A stretch of DNA of 64,000 nt from Cymbidium sinense (GCA_021442155.1 CM038214.1:26350450-26414449); one strand, 5' to 3'. Positions 33,129-47,093 are shown, numbered from the stretch's first letter. The notes: generated by a model from the letters alone, not told the origin. Numbers and translations are program-made.

Positions 33129-36100
33129 AAACCAAAACCCCAAATCCTAAACTAAACTCAACCCTAAAATCAAACCTAAACCTAAAACCTAAACCTAAAC
33201 CCTAAACCCAAATAAACCCTAAACCCTAAACCCTAAACCTAAACCCTAAACCCAAAACCTAAACTTAAACCTAAACCCTAAACCCTAAACCCTAAACCCT
33301 AAACCCTAAACCCTAAACCCTAAAAAGCTAAATTTGAAACCTAAACAAAACAAAACCTAAAAATAAATAAATAAAACCTAAACCAAAATAAAATAAAAAA
33401 ATAAAATAAAATAAAACCTAAACTAAAACCTAAACCTAAACCTAAACTTAAAAAGAAAATAAAATAAAAAAACTAAACTAAAATAAAATAAATAAAAACC
33501 TAAACTAAACAAAAAAAATAAAACCTAAATAAAATAAAAACTAAACTAAATAAAAATAAAATAAACTTAAAATAAAATAAAACTAAATAAAAATAAACCT
33601 AAAATAAACCTAAAATTGAATAAAATAAAACTTAAACCCTAAACTAAAAAAAAATAAACCTAAACCTAAAATAAATTAAAATAAAACCTAAACTAAAATA
33701 AACTAAATCTAAACCCTAACCTAAACATAAACCTAAATAAAATAAAATAAATTAAAATAAAGCTAAACCTAAACTAAATAAATAAACCTAAAAACCTAAA
33801 AGCTAAACCTAAAATAAAATAAAAACCTAAACCTAAAAAATAAAAATAAACCTAAACCTAAAAAATAAAATAAAATAAACTAAAACAAAACTTAAATATA
33901 AACATAAATCTAAAATAAACTAAATAAAAACCTAAGCTAAGATAAATAAACCTAAAATAAAACTAAACTAAATAAAAATATAAATCCTAAAACAAAAAAA
34001 TAAAATAAACTAAAATAAATAAAAAATAAACTAAACCTATCTTTACTAAATTTCTAAAAAACCTAAACTAAACCCTAAACCCTAAACCCATAAACCCAAA
34101 CTCTAACCCTAAAAACCTAAACCCTAAACTAACTCCCTAAACTAAACCTAAACCCAAACCCTAAATAAAAAACATAAACCCTAAACCCTAAACTAAACTA
34201 ACCCTCTAAACCCCAAACTAACCTAACTAAACCCTAAACCCTAAACTCTAAACCCTAAACTAACCAAACTAAACTAACCCTAAACCTAAAATCCCAAAAC
34301 CTAAACCTAAACTATAACCTAAACCCTAAACTCAAATCTAAACCTTAAAACCTACAACCCTAAACTAAATAAACTAAAAATAAACTAAAACCTAAACCTA
34401 AACCTATAAAACCTAAATAAATAAAAAACTTTAATTAAAAATAATAAAAAAAAAAATGCTAACCCTAAACCCTAAAACTAACTCAAACCCTAAAAACTAA
34501 ACCTACATCCCAAAACCCTAAACTCTAAACCTTAAAACCCTAAACCTAAATCTGATCCTAAACCTAAACCCTCTAAATAAACCTAAAAAATAAACCATAA
34601 AATAACCTAAACCTAAACCTAAAACCTAAATCCTACATAAATGAGTTTACTATTAAAAAATAATAAAAAAAATAAAAAATAAAAACCCTAAACCTAAAAC
34701 CCTAAACCCTAAACTAAACCCTAAACCTACAACTAAACCCTAAACTAACCTTAAAACCTAAACCCTAAACCCTAAATAAACCTAAACCCTAAACCCTAAA
34801 CTAAAACCTAAACCCTAATAAACCCTAAACCCCAAAGGTTAAACCCTAAACCCTAAACTTAAAACCTAAAACCTAAACCTAAACTAAATAAAACCTAAAA
34901 TAAAATAAATCAAAATAACCTAAATATAAAAATAAATAAAAAATAAAACCTAAACTAAAACATAAACCTAAACCTAAACCTAAACCTAAAAAAAATAAAA
35001 TAAAATAAAATAAACTAAGATAAACTAAAATAAATTAAATAAACCTAAACTAAACTAAAAAAATAAAATAAACCTAAAAATAAAAAAAACCTATAAAATA
35101 AAACTAAACGAAAATAAAAATAAAATAAATCTATAAAATAAAATAAAAAACTAAATAAAACCTAAACCTAAAAAAATAATAAAATAAATAAAAATAAAAA
35201 CCTAAACCATAAACTTAAAACCTAAACCTAAAATAAACAAAATAAAATAAACCTAAACCTAAACTAAAATAAATTAAACTAAAATAAATAAAACCTAACC
35301 TAAACCTAGAATAAACTAAACCTAAACCCTAAACTAAATAAATTATAATAAATTAAAAAAATAAATCTAAACCTAAACTATAAAATAAACCTAAAACCTA
35401 AATAAAAGCTAAAACCAAACCTAAAAAAATAAAATAAAACCTAAAAAAAAATAAAAAAATAAAAAAAAAAAATAAAATAAAAAAATTAAATAAAAAATAA
35501 AACTAAACTAAAAATAAGCACAAACCTAAACCTAAACTAAGAAAATAAACTAAATTAAAAACCTAAACTAAAATAAATAAACCTAAAATAAATAAACTAA
35601 ACCAAATAAAAAAAATTAAACCTAAATAAAGATAAATAAAATAAAATAAATTAAAATAAATAAATAAAAAATAAACTAAATAAACCTAAACCTATAGGTT
35701 TACTTAATTTTAAAAAAAATATAAATCGTAAAACGTAAACCCTAAACCCTAAACCCTAAATTAAAAACCTAAAACTAAACTAAAATAAACCCTAAACTAA
35801 ACCCTAAAACCTAAACCCTAAACTAACTAAAAAACCCTAAACCTAAACCTAAAACCCTAAACCCTAAAAACCTAAACTAAACCTAAACCTAAATCCCTAA
35901 ATTAAACCTAAACCCAAACCTAAAACACTAAACCCTAAACACTAAAAAACCTAAAAAAACCTAAACCTAAAAAAAATAAAATAAAATAAATAAATAAACT
36001 AAACCTAAAAAAATAAAATAAAATAAAATAATAATAATAAAACCTAAACTAAACCTAAACCTAAACCTAAACCTAAACCTAAAATAAATAAAAAATAAAA

Positions 36101-39100
36101 TTAAATAAAAAAAAATAAACTAAAATAAAAATAAAACCTAAAAAAACTAAAAAATAAAAAAAAAACCTAAATAAAACATAAATAAAATAAAATAAAATAA
36201 ATATAAAATAAAATGAAAACTAAATAAAAACCTAAATCTAATAAATAAACCTAAAAATAAATAAAAAATAAAACCTAAACCCTAAACTAAAAAAGAAACT
36301 AAACCTAAAATAAAAAAAAAAAAAAACTTAAACCTAAACTAAAATAAACTAAGCTAAAATAAATAAAACCAAACCTAAACCTAAAACCTAAACCTAAACT
36401 AAAATAAAACCTAAAAATAAACTAAAATAAAACCTAAAATAAACTATAAATAAAACCTAAACCTAAACTTAAAAAATAAAACCTAAACTAAAATTAAAAA
36501 TAAAAAAATAAGCATAAACCAAAAAACCTAAACCTAAAATATAAACTAAACTAAAACTAAACTAAAATAACTAAACTAAACTAAATAAAAATAAAATAAA
36601 TAAATAAAATAAAAATAAAATAAACTAAAATAATAAAAATAAACTAAATAAATAAAATACTAATTTAAAAAAACCTAAATCAACACTAAACCTAAACCCA
36701 AAATCTAAACCTAAAACTAAAAACTAAACCCTAAACTAAACCCTAAACCTATACCTAAACCATAAAATACCTAATTAAACTAAACCTAAACCCTAAACCT
36801 AAACTAAACATAAAACTCTAAACCCTAAACTATAAACTCTCAAAAACCTCAAATTAAACCTAAACCCTAAACTAAACTCTAAACTAACTAAACCTAAACT
36901 AAATAAAACTATAAACCTAAAGTTTAAATTTTAAACTATAAACTAAATAAACCTCCTAAACCCTAAACTAAACTAAAACCTAAAATAAACTAAACCCTAA
37001 ACCTAATCCTAAACCCTAAATAAACTTATACCTTAAACTTAAACCTAAACCTAAACCCTAAACTAAAACCTAAACCTAAAACCCTAAACTCCCCTAAACT
37101 CTAAACTTAAACCCTAAACCTAAAATAAAACCCTAAACTAAACCTAAACTTAATAAAACCTAAACCTAAAAAACTTAAACCTTAAAACTAAATAAAACCT
37201 AAACTTAAACCCTAAACTAAACTAAACCCTAAACCTAAACTTAAACATAAACTTAAACTAAACTAAAACCTAAATCCTAAACCTAACCTAAAACCTAAAC
37301 TAAATCTAAAAAACTAAACTCCTAAACCTAAAACCTAAATAACCCTAAACTTTAAACCCTAAACCCTAAACCCTAAAACCTAAACCTAAACTCTAAATAT
37401 AAACTAAACCCTAAACCTAAACCTAAACTAAACCTAAACCTAAAATTTAAACCTAACTAAACAAAAAAACTAAACCCTAAACCCTAAACCCTAAAACACT
37501 AAACCTAAACAAACTAAACCTAAACCCTAAACACTAAATAAACTAACCTAAACCTAACCCTAAACCTAAAAAACCCTAAACCTAAACCTAAACCTAAACC
37601 TAAACTAAATAAAATAAAATAAAATAAAAATAAACTAAAATAAATAAAAAATCTAAACTAAACTAAAAAATAAAATAAACCTAAGAAAAAACATAACTAA
37701 AATAAAACTAAAATAAAAAAATATAAAAAATAAAATCTAATTAAAAATAAAATAAATAAAATAAAATAAAATAAAATAAAATAAAATAAAATAAAATTAA
37801 ATAAAAAACCTAAACCTAAAAATAAAAAAAATAAAAAATAAAACCTAAACCCTAAACTAAAAAAACTAAACCTAAAATAAAAAAAGTAAAAAACCTAAAC
37901 CTAAATTAAAATAAACTAAACTAAAATAAATAAAACCAAAACCTAAACCTAAAATAAACTAAACATAAACCCTAAACTAAAGAAAAGAAAATAAACTAAA
38001 AATAAACATAAACCTAAACTAAAAAATAAAACCTAAAAATAATCCTAAAATAGAAACCTAAAACCTAAACCTAAAAATTAAAATATAAACCTAAACCTAA
38101 ACCTAAAAATAAAAAATAAAACCTAAACTAAAAAATTAGATGAAAATAGAACTAAATTAAAAAATAAGCATAAACCAAAACCTAAACCTGAAAAATAAAC
38201 TAAAATTTAAAACCTAAACTAAAATAAATAAACTAAACTAAAAAAAATAAACCTAAATATAAATAAAAAATAAAATAAACTAAAGTAAAAAAAATAAACT
38301 AAATAAACCTAAACCTACATGTTACTTAATTTAAAAAACCTAAACTATAAACAAACTAAACCAAAATCCTAAACCCTAAACCCTAAAACTAACCCTAAAC
38401 ACTAAACTAAACCTATAACTCTAAACATAACTAAAAAAAACCTTAAGAGCTAAACTAAACTAAACCCCTATAAACACTAAACCTAACTTAAACCCTAACC
38501 TAAACTCTAAACCCTAAACCCTAATAAATTAAAAAAATAAACTATAAACTAAAACCTAAAACTAAACCTAAACTAAACCTTAAACTATAAACTATAAAGT
38601 TTAAATTTAAAATAAACTAAATAACCTTAAACCTAAAACCTAAACCCTAAACTCAACCTAAACTAAACCACCTAAACCCTAAACCCTAAAACTTAAACTA
38701 AACTCTAAACCCTAAACCAAAATTTAAACCCTAAACTTAAACCCTAAACTAAAAACTAAACCTAAAACTAAACTAAACCTAAAACCTTAAACCCTAAACT
38801 TAAACTTAAATAAACTCCTAAAGTTTTAAACCTAAATAAATAAACCTTGCTAACCCTAAACCTCAAAATTATAAACCCTAAAAAAATAAAAATGCTAAAC
38901 CTTAAACCTAAACCCTAAACCTAAATCAAACCTAAACCCTAAACCCTAAACCTAAAACCTAAACCCTATACTAAACTATAAACCCTAAAACCTAAACCCT
39001 AAAGCTAAACCTAAACTAAACTCTAACCCTAAACCCTAAACCTTAATCCTAAACCTAAACTAAACTAAACCATAAACCTAAACCTTAAAGCCTAAACCCT

Positions 39101-40727
39101 AAACCCTAAAATAAACTAACCCTAAACCTTAAACCTAAACTATAAACCTAAGAAAAACCTAAACCTAAACTCAAAATAAATAAAATAAAATAAAAATAAA
39201 ATAAAATAAAATAAATAAAACCTAAACTAAATTAAAATTAAAAACCTAAAAAAACTAACTAAAATAAAACTAAATGTAAAATAAAATAAAATAAAATAAA
39301 ATAAAACTAATAAAAACCTAAACCTAAAATAAACCTAAAAATAAAACATAAAATAAATAATAAAAATAAAACCTAATCCCTAAACTAAAAAAACTAAACC
39401 TAAAATAAAAATAAAATAAAATAAAAAATAAAATAAATTAAACCTAATATAAATAAACTAAACTAAAAGAAATAAACCTAAACCTACACTAAACTAAATA
39501 AAATATAATAAACTAAAAAACAAACCTAAACCTAAACTTAAAAAATAAAACCTAAAAATAAACCTAAAATAAAAAATAAATAAACCTAAAAAAAGCAAAA
39601 TAAAACCTAAACCTAAACAAAATGAAAATAAAACCTAAACCTAAAAATATAAACAAAAATAAACTCAACTAAAAACTTAAACCTAAACTTAAACCTAAAA
39701 AATAAATTAAAATAAAAAAAAAAAATAAATAAACATAAAATAAATAAACTATACTAAATAAAAATAAGAAATAAACCTAAAAATAAATAAATAATAAAAT
39801 AAATAAATTAAATAAACCTAAACCTACTGATTTACATAATTTAAAAAAACCTAAATCCAAAACCATAAACCCTAAAACGAACACTAAACCTTAAAACTTA
39901 AACCTACAACACTAAACTTAGAACCCTAAAACTAAAATCCTAAATCCTAAACCCTAAACCCTAAACCTTAAATAATAAACTAACCCTAAACCCTTAATCC
40001 TAAACCCTGAACCTTAAGCCCTAAACCCTAAACCTAACCCTAACCCTAAACTTTAAACCCTAAACCCTAAACACTAAAACCCTAAAACTAAACCCTAAAC
40101 TAAAGCTCTATACCTAAACTAAACCCTAAAAACCTAAACCCTAAAAACTTAAACCATAAAGCTAAACACTAAACTAAACCCTAACCTAAACCCTAAACTA
40201 TAAACTAAACTAAACCTTAAACCCTAAACCCTAAACCCTAAAAACCTAAAATCCTAAAATCCTAAAATCCTAAACCTAAACTAAATAAAACCTAATAATA
40301 AAATAAATAAAAAACTTATACATTAATAAAATAATAAAATAATAAAATAAAATAAATTAAAAACCTAAATTTAAACCTAAATCTAAACCTAAAAATAAAG
40401 TAAAAAAAATAAAGTAAAATAAGATAAATAAAAACCTAAACAAAACCAAAAAAATGAAATAAACCTAAGAATAAAAAACCTAAATAAAATAAAAATTAAA
40501 CGTAAAATAAAAATAAAATAAACCTAAAATTAAATAAAATAAGAACTACATAAAAACCTAAACCTAAAAAATAAGCCTAAAAATAAATAAAAAATAAAAC
40601 TTAAACCCTAAACTAAAAAAAATCTAAACCTAAAATAAAATTAAACAAACAAAATAAAATAAACTTAAACCTCAAACAAAAATAAACTAAACTAAAATAA
40701 ATAAAACCTAAACATAAACTAAATTGA

Positions 40728-43060
40728 TGATCATTCCATGTCAAGGACATGGAGAGAGATACACTAGGGGATCACACATGCATTGGACATGATATGAGGG
40801 GTCTATGTCGAGGGCATAGAAGAAGAAATTTTTTTGGGGATAATATTTGAATTTGATTTGATTATATGATTTGTGGAAAGATGATCCGCTGGGGATAAGA
40901 ATTAATAATCCACCAGGGTTTAAGATCGAATTGATTTAATTTTTTTTATTTTAATTGATGTGGAGGCATATCTGCTAGAGATATGGGCTCAAGTCCACTG
41001 AGGATTGAGAAGATGAACCTTCTACTGGGAAGTGTTCTGCTATCCTGGGATTGGGATTTGAGTTTGATTTCATATATTTATTTGGGGATGTATCATAGAA
41101 TAAGAGTTTGGTGATTTCTTTGATTTAGACTCTACTAGGGAGTTGGTTTAATTTGGCTCACTAGGGAGAGGTTGGTTTGAATTTTTTGCTTGACTTGTTT
41201 ATATATTATTTTGGGCTCCTGGGAGAAGGGTGTGATTTAACTCTAGAAAAATTGGGTTTAATTTAATCTGGACCTTATTATGGACCCACCAAGAAGGGGC
41301 TATATCATCCTCACCTACCTCGTTTACAAATCCAAAGGCATAATCTACCTGTAGAGCTAGCCAACCTAAGGGTTGCCTTTTAGTGTAATGATGGCTGTGA
41401 AAATGAAGCAGACTTACATCTTCCAAACTGAGGAACAACCGCTAGGGTGATTTTGGATACACAAATTGAACCTAACCTAGGGCTTACTACCTGAATTCCA
41501 CTTAGACTTATGTCAACTCAAAAGTAGATTATATAAATTTCATGTGATTTGATGGTTTATTTTGTTTAGATTTTGAATTGAGGGCATATCCACTGGGATG
41601 ATCAAATTTCTTAGATTTAATTTATGGACATGTCTGTGTGATGGACCCACTAAGAAGGTGCTATATTAACTTATCCTATCTCAAATTTACAAATCCAAAG
41701 AGGATAGTCGGGTAGAGCTAGCCAACCTGGGGTTTCCTTTCATGTGCAACGGTAGGAAGAAGGTGTAGAAGACTTACATCTTTAAAGGGAATAACTCAGT
41801 GACCTTGGTAGCATAACAAATCAAACCCAACTTTGGGGTGACATCGAGTGAATATCACCGAACTTATATCAACTCAAGAGTAAGATTCCTATAGGAGCTT
41901 TTATACTAGCCTAAAGTAGGATGATTGCTTGGGAAAAGGTATCGCTAGGGGGGGGTCCTCCTAATCAACAAGTGAATATATATTTTGTTTATATATTTGT
42001 GTGAACCTTGTTGGTGTGTGAGGGACCACACTGAGAAATGGCTATGTTGGCCTTGAACTACTAAGATTTACTAGACCAAGGGAGAATCTGCACATCCAGA
42101 GGACAAATTCTCTAATCATATGGGCGGTTATTAAAAAAGGAGAACTATCCAATTTGATAGTAACCCGAGTAGTGTCTAAATGGGGTTGCAAAGGATGTGA
42201 TCTAAATATAGTGCCCATGGGGATTCTAGGGTGTTATCCCGAGCACTAAAAGAAAGCCTATTGGTGTATGGTGGCTAACTCAAGGAGAAATCATGTGATT
42301 TACATCCGCCATGAGTGGTGTATCTTAAGGTGCAGAACCAACCAACCTATGGCCATAATGAGTGGTGCATCCATCAGCATAGTGAGAACCAACCAACCTA
42401 AGGTGCCCGTCAGTGTGCAACGATCAATCTGGAAAGAAAGCTTGTAGGCTTACAACTTTCTAAGCAGAACTGATCATCAAGATAGTTTATCATTGGTAGG
42501 ACATATGCTATCTGACCTATAGTGACTACTAAGCGAGGAGCCCTGAGGAAGGACTAGACCCAAACTTAAAGTAGCCAACAAGGAAGGAACTACTATAGGA
42601 CTTATTCTGAACCTAAAATATACTCGACCCAATAAGAAAGCATAGCAGACTCACATCCTCTTAAACAAATCTAACATTAATAAGTAAGGCCTATCAAACT
42701 AACAACAAGGGTGGAAGTAAAGTGGGGTACTTACATCCTCCAAAGCAAGAAGACCACGGGTGACACACTAGAAGCACCTTAACCTAGAGCAGCATCGAAG
42801 TGAGTGCCACTGGGCATTATCTCAACTCAGAGTAGCCCGACATAAAAGATATGTGTTTATTTTATATGTTTATGTGTAGTTTGTGTTTATTTTGTGTTAA
42901 TAAAGGATAGGATGCCACTCTGGTTATTTACACTTACCCTAAACACATCATGGCATATTCCTAAACAAGAATACTTTCAACATGGAAGAGATTGAATTTG
43001 AAATAGAATTTTTATTAATGATAATTATTTTCAAACATGATTTATAATATTTCTTTAAGT
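40728..43060 (-). repeat. 3' UTR-like region with about 370 bp tandem repeats, copy C
   Basis: Homologous to 14851-17190. Unit starts are near 41280, 41641 and 42022 (TGGACCCAC or GGACCACAC then AAGAA-GGCTAT). Degenerate units continue to about 42860 (GTACTTACATCCTCCAAAGC near 42728). The satellite meets this region at about 40727, within a few bases of where homology to copy B begins. Confidence 0.65.
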
Positions 43061-43069
43061 AGAGCACAT

Positions 43070-44170
43070 TGATTGGAAGAATTGGGTGCTCTCTCATGAT
43101 TAATAATGATAAGATCCTCCTTGGTAGGCCTTCTCTGGGGCCTTCCCAAGTGGGTTGCCTCCCATCTTATGATGGGCAACAATCGATCTCCTTAGAACTA
43201 AAATAAGCTCTCCTACTTGAAAAGCTCTAGGATGGACCAAACTTTTGTGAGCTTAAATCATTTTGTACAACTCAAGATTTTGGGATGCCTGCAGGCATCT
43301 CTCCTCCAAACTTTTGAGCTCTTATAACCACAACTTGGCATTCTCTCATGATCTTGCTACCCAAAGCTATCCTTAATGATGGGAGTTGGACTAATGGTAG
43401 AATGGATTCAAACCCATACACTAAGGAGAAAGGAGTTGGAGTTCTATATGTGGTGTGGTAGCCCACAAGGCTTCAACTAACCTGCCATGCCACTATGGCT
43501 TACTATTGTCGAGTGTCTTCTTCAAAGATTTGGATGAGAGTTTTGTTGAAGGCTTTGCTAAGCCATTTTCCCTCGTAGTTGATGGTAGAATATCTCAAAT
43601 CTATATATCTCGGCAAAGTTGTTGATCTTGATATTCTGAATGTAAATACCATTATCAAATATAATTCATCGAGGCTTCAAACCTATATATGAAATGGTTC
43701 CTAAAACCGAAAGCACATGTCGAAGTGACCTCTTTGAGCAGAATCATCTTCACCCATTTGGAAAAGTAGTTACTAGCAGCTAAGAGGAACTGATGACCCT
43801 TGGAAGAAGGAGGATCAGTCGAACCCTCAATGTTGGTACCCCAACACTTGAATAGCCATGAGGCCAATGTAGGATGTAGAATGTTGGGTGATTGGTGTAG
43901 GACCATAATGTATATTTGACATTGGTTGCATTGCCTAGCTGTATCCATGCAATCTTTGATCATCAATGGTTGGTGGTATCCTAGTCTCTTGATCTTGGCA
44001 TTCATCTTCGACCGGTTGGCTCCACATCTCCAGTGTATCTGCCATGATCTTATCATACTTGTCTAAACAACGTAATCACATATGATGAAAGACATAAGAC
44101 ACCATCCACAAGAGTGTAGGAAAGTGCTCTTTATCGATGGGCTTGGGACTTCTTTTGAGGTAGTTTGCAT
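43070..44170 (-). pseudogene. Ty3/gypsy integrase, copy C (dead)
   Basis: The best integrase copy. Read on minus: YTLVDGVL (about 44095-44120); a zinc domain with QIHWRCGAN, AKIKRLGYH and CMDTARQCNQCQI (43900-44050), CxxC pair kept; the core with WGTNIEG (first catalytic Asp is Asn), SSKGHQF, NYFSKWVKM and an IIFDNG remnant (second Asp kept, about 43650); and the C-terminal HTTYRTPTPFSLVYGFES (43400-43466). The 133-codon stretch at 43655-44056 covers zinc domain and core. Later frames are broken. Confidence 0.9.
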
Positions 44171-44369
44171 TTATTTAGGTAATCCATGAATGGTTGCCTT
44201 TAATCTAACTCCTCATCCTTCTTGTCAATGGCAACCTCCCCTTCAAGAGAGTACTTTTTTATGAGTTCAATATCAATAAGGAAAAAGACTTTGTCTATTT
44301 TGGACATTTATTGATATGGACTCAACATCTGGACATGCCAACTCCTAGGCAAGCTTGGCTAAAGAATAC

Positions 44370-44740
44370 ACTACGGTGTCCTCTCCTCAAGGAATCTTAT
44401 AAAAGGTAACCTCTGGGATTTGGGCCAACAACTCTGTGGTGTACTTTTGGTAGTGATGGGGCTTGGGTTTTAAAACCTTATAGGATCTAGTGATTTGGTT
44501 GATAACTAACTGAGAATCCCTGAAGATGTTGATGTTTTGGATGCTTAGAGTAACGATTAACTCTAGATAATCGAGCCTCTCTTTTTTTTGGTGCAGGATT
44601 GGATGATGATATGAGAATCTCATCATCATGGTCGAGTTAAGAGAATTATTTTTACCCCTACCTTTCTTAGAAAAGTAGATTGTGGTTCTTCTCCTCTTTG
44701 AGAAGAAGCCACACCATCAAAGTACATCTCCCAGTGGTGA
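44370..44740 (-). pseudogene. Second (archaeal-like) RNase H, copy C
   Basis: WEMYFDGVA lies at about 44705-44735. The open stretch at 44387-44629 has NIFRDSQLVINQITRSYK (the Gly of GDSQLV is Arg) and PHHYQKYTTELLAQIP. The NNEAEYEA block is damaged (HQKKERLDYLE). Its position between the RT-linked RNase H and integrase supports a Tat/Ogre-type element. Confidence 0.85.
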
Positions 44741-44744
44741 ATGC

Positions 44745-46110
44745 TAGTGTCCCATTAGTTCATGATTTGTTTATCGGGGAGATCATCACGTAGCAGAGAG
44801 TCAGCAAGAAGTGAGTGTACTACTAATAAATCTATTAGGACTTGTCATTTCACCCGTAGGCACAAGGTAATGTTAAACAGAAGATCATGAATGTGAACTA
44901 TATGACACGACCATGTTATGAGATACTATAGTGGATTGATCTAGAGATTAAGTTCACCTTATTAGAAGCATGTAGTGATGTAGCTTTTTGGATGTAAAGA
45001 TTAAAGCTAAGAAATGTTTCTTAATGAGTGGATAATTAGACTCAACGGGGGTTAGATGATGGCTGAGCTATTAGAATGCATTTTCCTTCCCTTCATCATT
45101 TGCTTGGGGTAATAAAGCACCAGGGAGTCATCTAAAGCAGCAATGTAATGCATGAGCAGCTTGCCCAGGATAGGGGCTGCTAGAACCGATGGCATCATCT
45201 GGTAATGCTCGATGTCTTCAAAGGCATGCTCACACTTATCGTCCCACTTGAACTTGGCATCCTTTTTTACAACCCCTGAGAATGGTTTACATCTTCTTAG
45301 TAGGTTGGATATAAAGCATCTTAAATACTCCAACTGCCCTTGGAAAGATCTGAGTTGAGTTAAACTTTTAGGGGTGTCATTTCTAATATATATTCTATGG
45401 ATCAATTTGATTCTGTGTTGGACAACAAACCCAAAGAATTTTCAAGCTACTAATTAATGCACACTTTATGGGGTTCATTTTGAGGTTAAATTATCTTAAC
45501 TATTCAAAACTACTCTCAAGTTAAAAGAGATGGTCTTCCTTCTTTTATTTTTTGACCATGAGATCATTGACATAGCACTCACTTGATGATGAATGAGTTC
45601 ATCAAGATTCAAGATCATTCGTATGTAGCACCAAATTTTAAGGCTGAAAGGCATGACCTTATAGCAATAGATTCTGATCGGGGTTCTAAAAGTAGTGTTT
45701 CTTTCATCTTCAGGAACCATCTTTATTTGGTCCATGAGCCATCTAGAAAGAGAAGACGCATGAAATGAGGCAATGTCCACCATCGCCCCAAGATAGTAAA
45801 TTTGACTTTTGGACATGCCTTAATCAAATCCTTAAAATCAATGAATATGTGAATTTGGCCATTCTTTTTCTTAATTGGGACAATGCTGGCTAACCAAGTA
45901 AGGTATTTTTCTTCTCTAATGAAGCCAACATTGATCAGTTTCTTTACATCATAAATGACATGTTGTTTTATGCTAAATCACATGCATCTAGGAGCTTGTT
46001 AATAAGGTTAACAGTAGGCTCTATTACTAGTTTATGGATCCTATGTTAGGAGCCAATCCATGCATCTCTTCATAACTCCATGTAAAGCAATTTAACTCAA
46101 TCATCAACCT
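44745..46110 (-). pseudogene. Reverse transcriptase and RT-linked RNase H, copy C
   Basis: The open stretch at 45052-45405 has the RT thumb and RNase H start (LTQLRSFQGQLEYLRCFISN, then KDAKFKWDDKCEHAF and LLMHYIAALDDSL). The active-site box is YVND at 45563-45574, as in copy A, and is read out of frame with the longest open stretch (45496-45816). FKE/ASVIPIKKKN lies at about 45860-45920. Frameshifts break the copy. Confidence 0.9.
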
Positions 46111-47093
46111 AACTATGTCAATTTCATTCAACAAATAACTTATGTATGCCAAGCATGGATCTTCTGCCCTAAGTTGATTTCCATGAGCTCATCGATGGTT
46201 GACTGATCTCTTCTTCAACTCGTGGTGCATCTTTGACCTTCAAAATCATTTGGATCATCTGAAATTTCTAAACATAGCTCCTCATATGAGTTAGTATGAT
46301 TTAGAAAGAACCTACCAGATTCCAAATGATTGGTGTTGACTTAGTAGCAATCATCATCATCGACTGGACCCACTATACTGAATCCTAGTCCCGATCTTGA
46401 TTGAGAGCTTTTGAATTTATTCTTCCATATTCTTTCAAAGTAGTTTGATCTGTGCTTTGTCTAAGTATGTGAGATTAACTCTTTCTTTGCTAAATTATGA
46501 ACACAAGGCAAGTACCAATCAAAAGGTAATTCTATTAAATCTTTATATAAATCATCCTCAAGTTCTATATCAACTTACTAACTTGAGGATGATGCTCCCA
46601 GAAAGAACCTCCGAGCCTTCACACTTGTGGATGATTTAGGGGCTTCCTTAACTACCAAACCCTCAACTTTTTGAGAGGAAAGTGGGGTAAGAGCTAAGGT
46701 TCCCAATTTATGCCTAACTGTTTCACATATAGATGTGGATATGCTTACGATTTGCTTTGGAACCCGATCTTCATCGTTATCTGGCTCAAGTGTCATCTCC
46801 AAGGGAATCTACTACTGAGTAGAGCTGATTTGTGTGCTAACCATTTAAGACTTGTCCTATTAACTAGATTCTAAGTCTATATGGATAGCAGGTGTACTCC
46901 TAGTAGCTAGGACATATCTTATATTGGGTGGCCAATAAGGAGGTTTTCCACCCCTAGGATTGCCTCTAAACTAGCCTCTTCCTCTGCCTGGTGGAGGTCA
47001 GGTCATCCTACCCATATGTTCAAATGGAGTAATGAATTGTGGGTGGAATCTAATGTCAGGCTCCACTTCCTCCTCCAAGTCTATTTTGCCCCC
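46111..47093 (-). pseudogene. Linker between protease and RT, copy C
   Basis: Homologous to 20166-21062, with the FDWYLPCVHNLAK block at about 46490-46540. A 74-codon open stretch at 46578-46802 (NDEDRVPKQIVSIS and following) has no recognised domain. Confidence 0.6.

Larger units (their letters stand above)
29915..40727 (+). repeat. Telomere-like higher-order satellite, tract 2 (10.8 kb)
   Basis: Complete tract between copies B and C. The left third holds three glycine-rich-protein islands. The right two thirds are alternating CCCTAAA and AAATAAA/ACCTAAA blocks with punctuation sequences at 34025-34062, 34627-34660, 35672-35720, 36641-36672, 38296-38338 and 39810-39850. The best perfect run is seven CCCTAAA heptamers at 33276-33324. 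G is almost absent on plus outside the islands. Confidence 0.9.

Noticed and set aside
33276..33324. CRISPR-like direct repeats
   Set aside because: These are contiguous telomere heptamers without spacers, in a plant genome.
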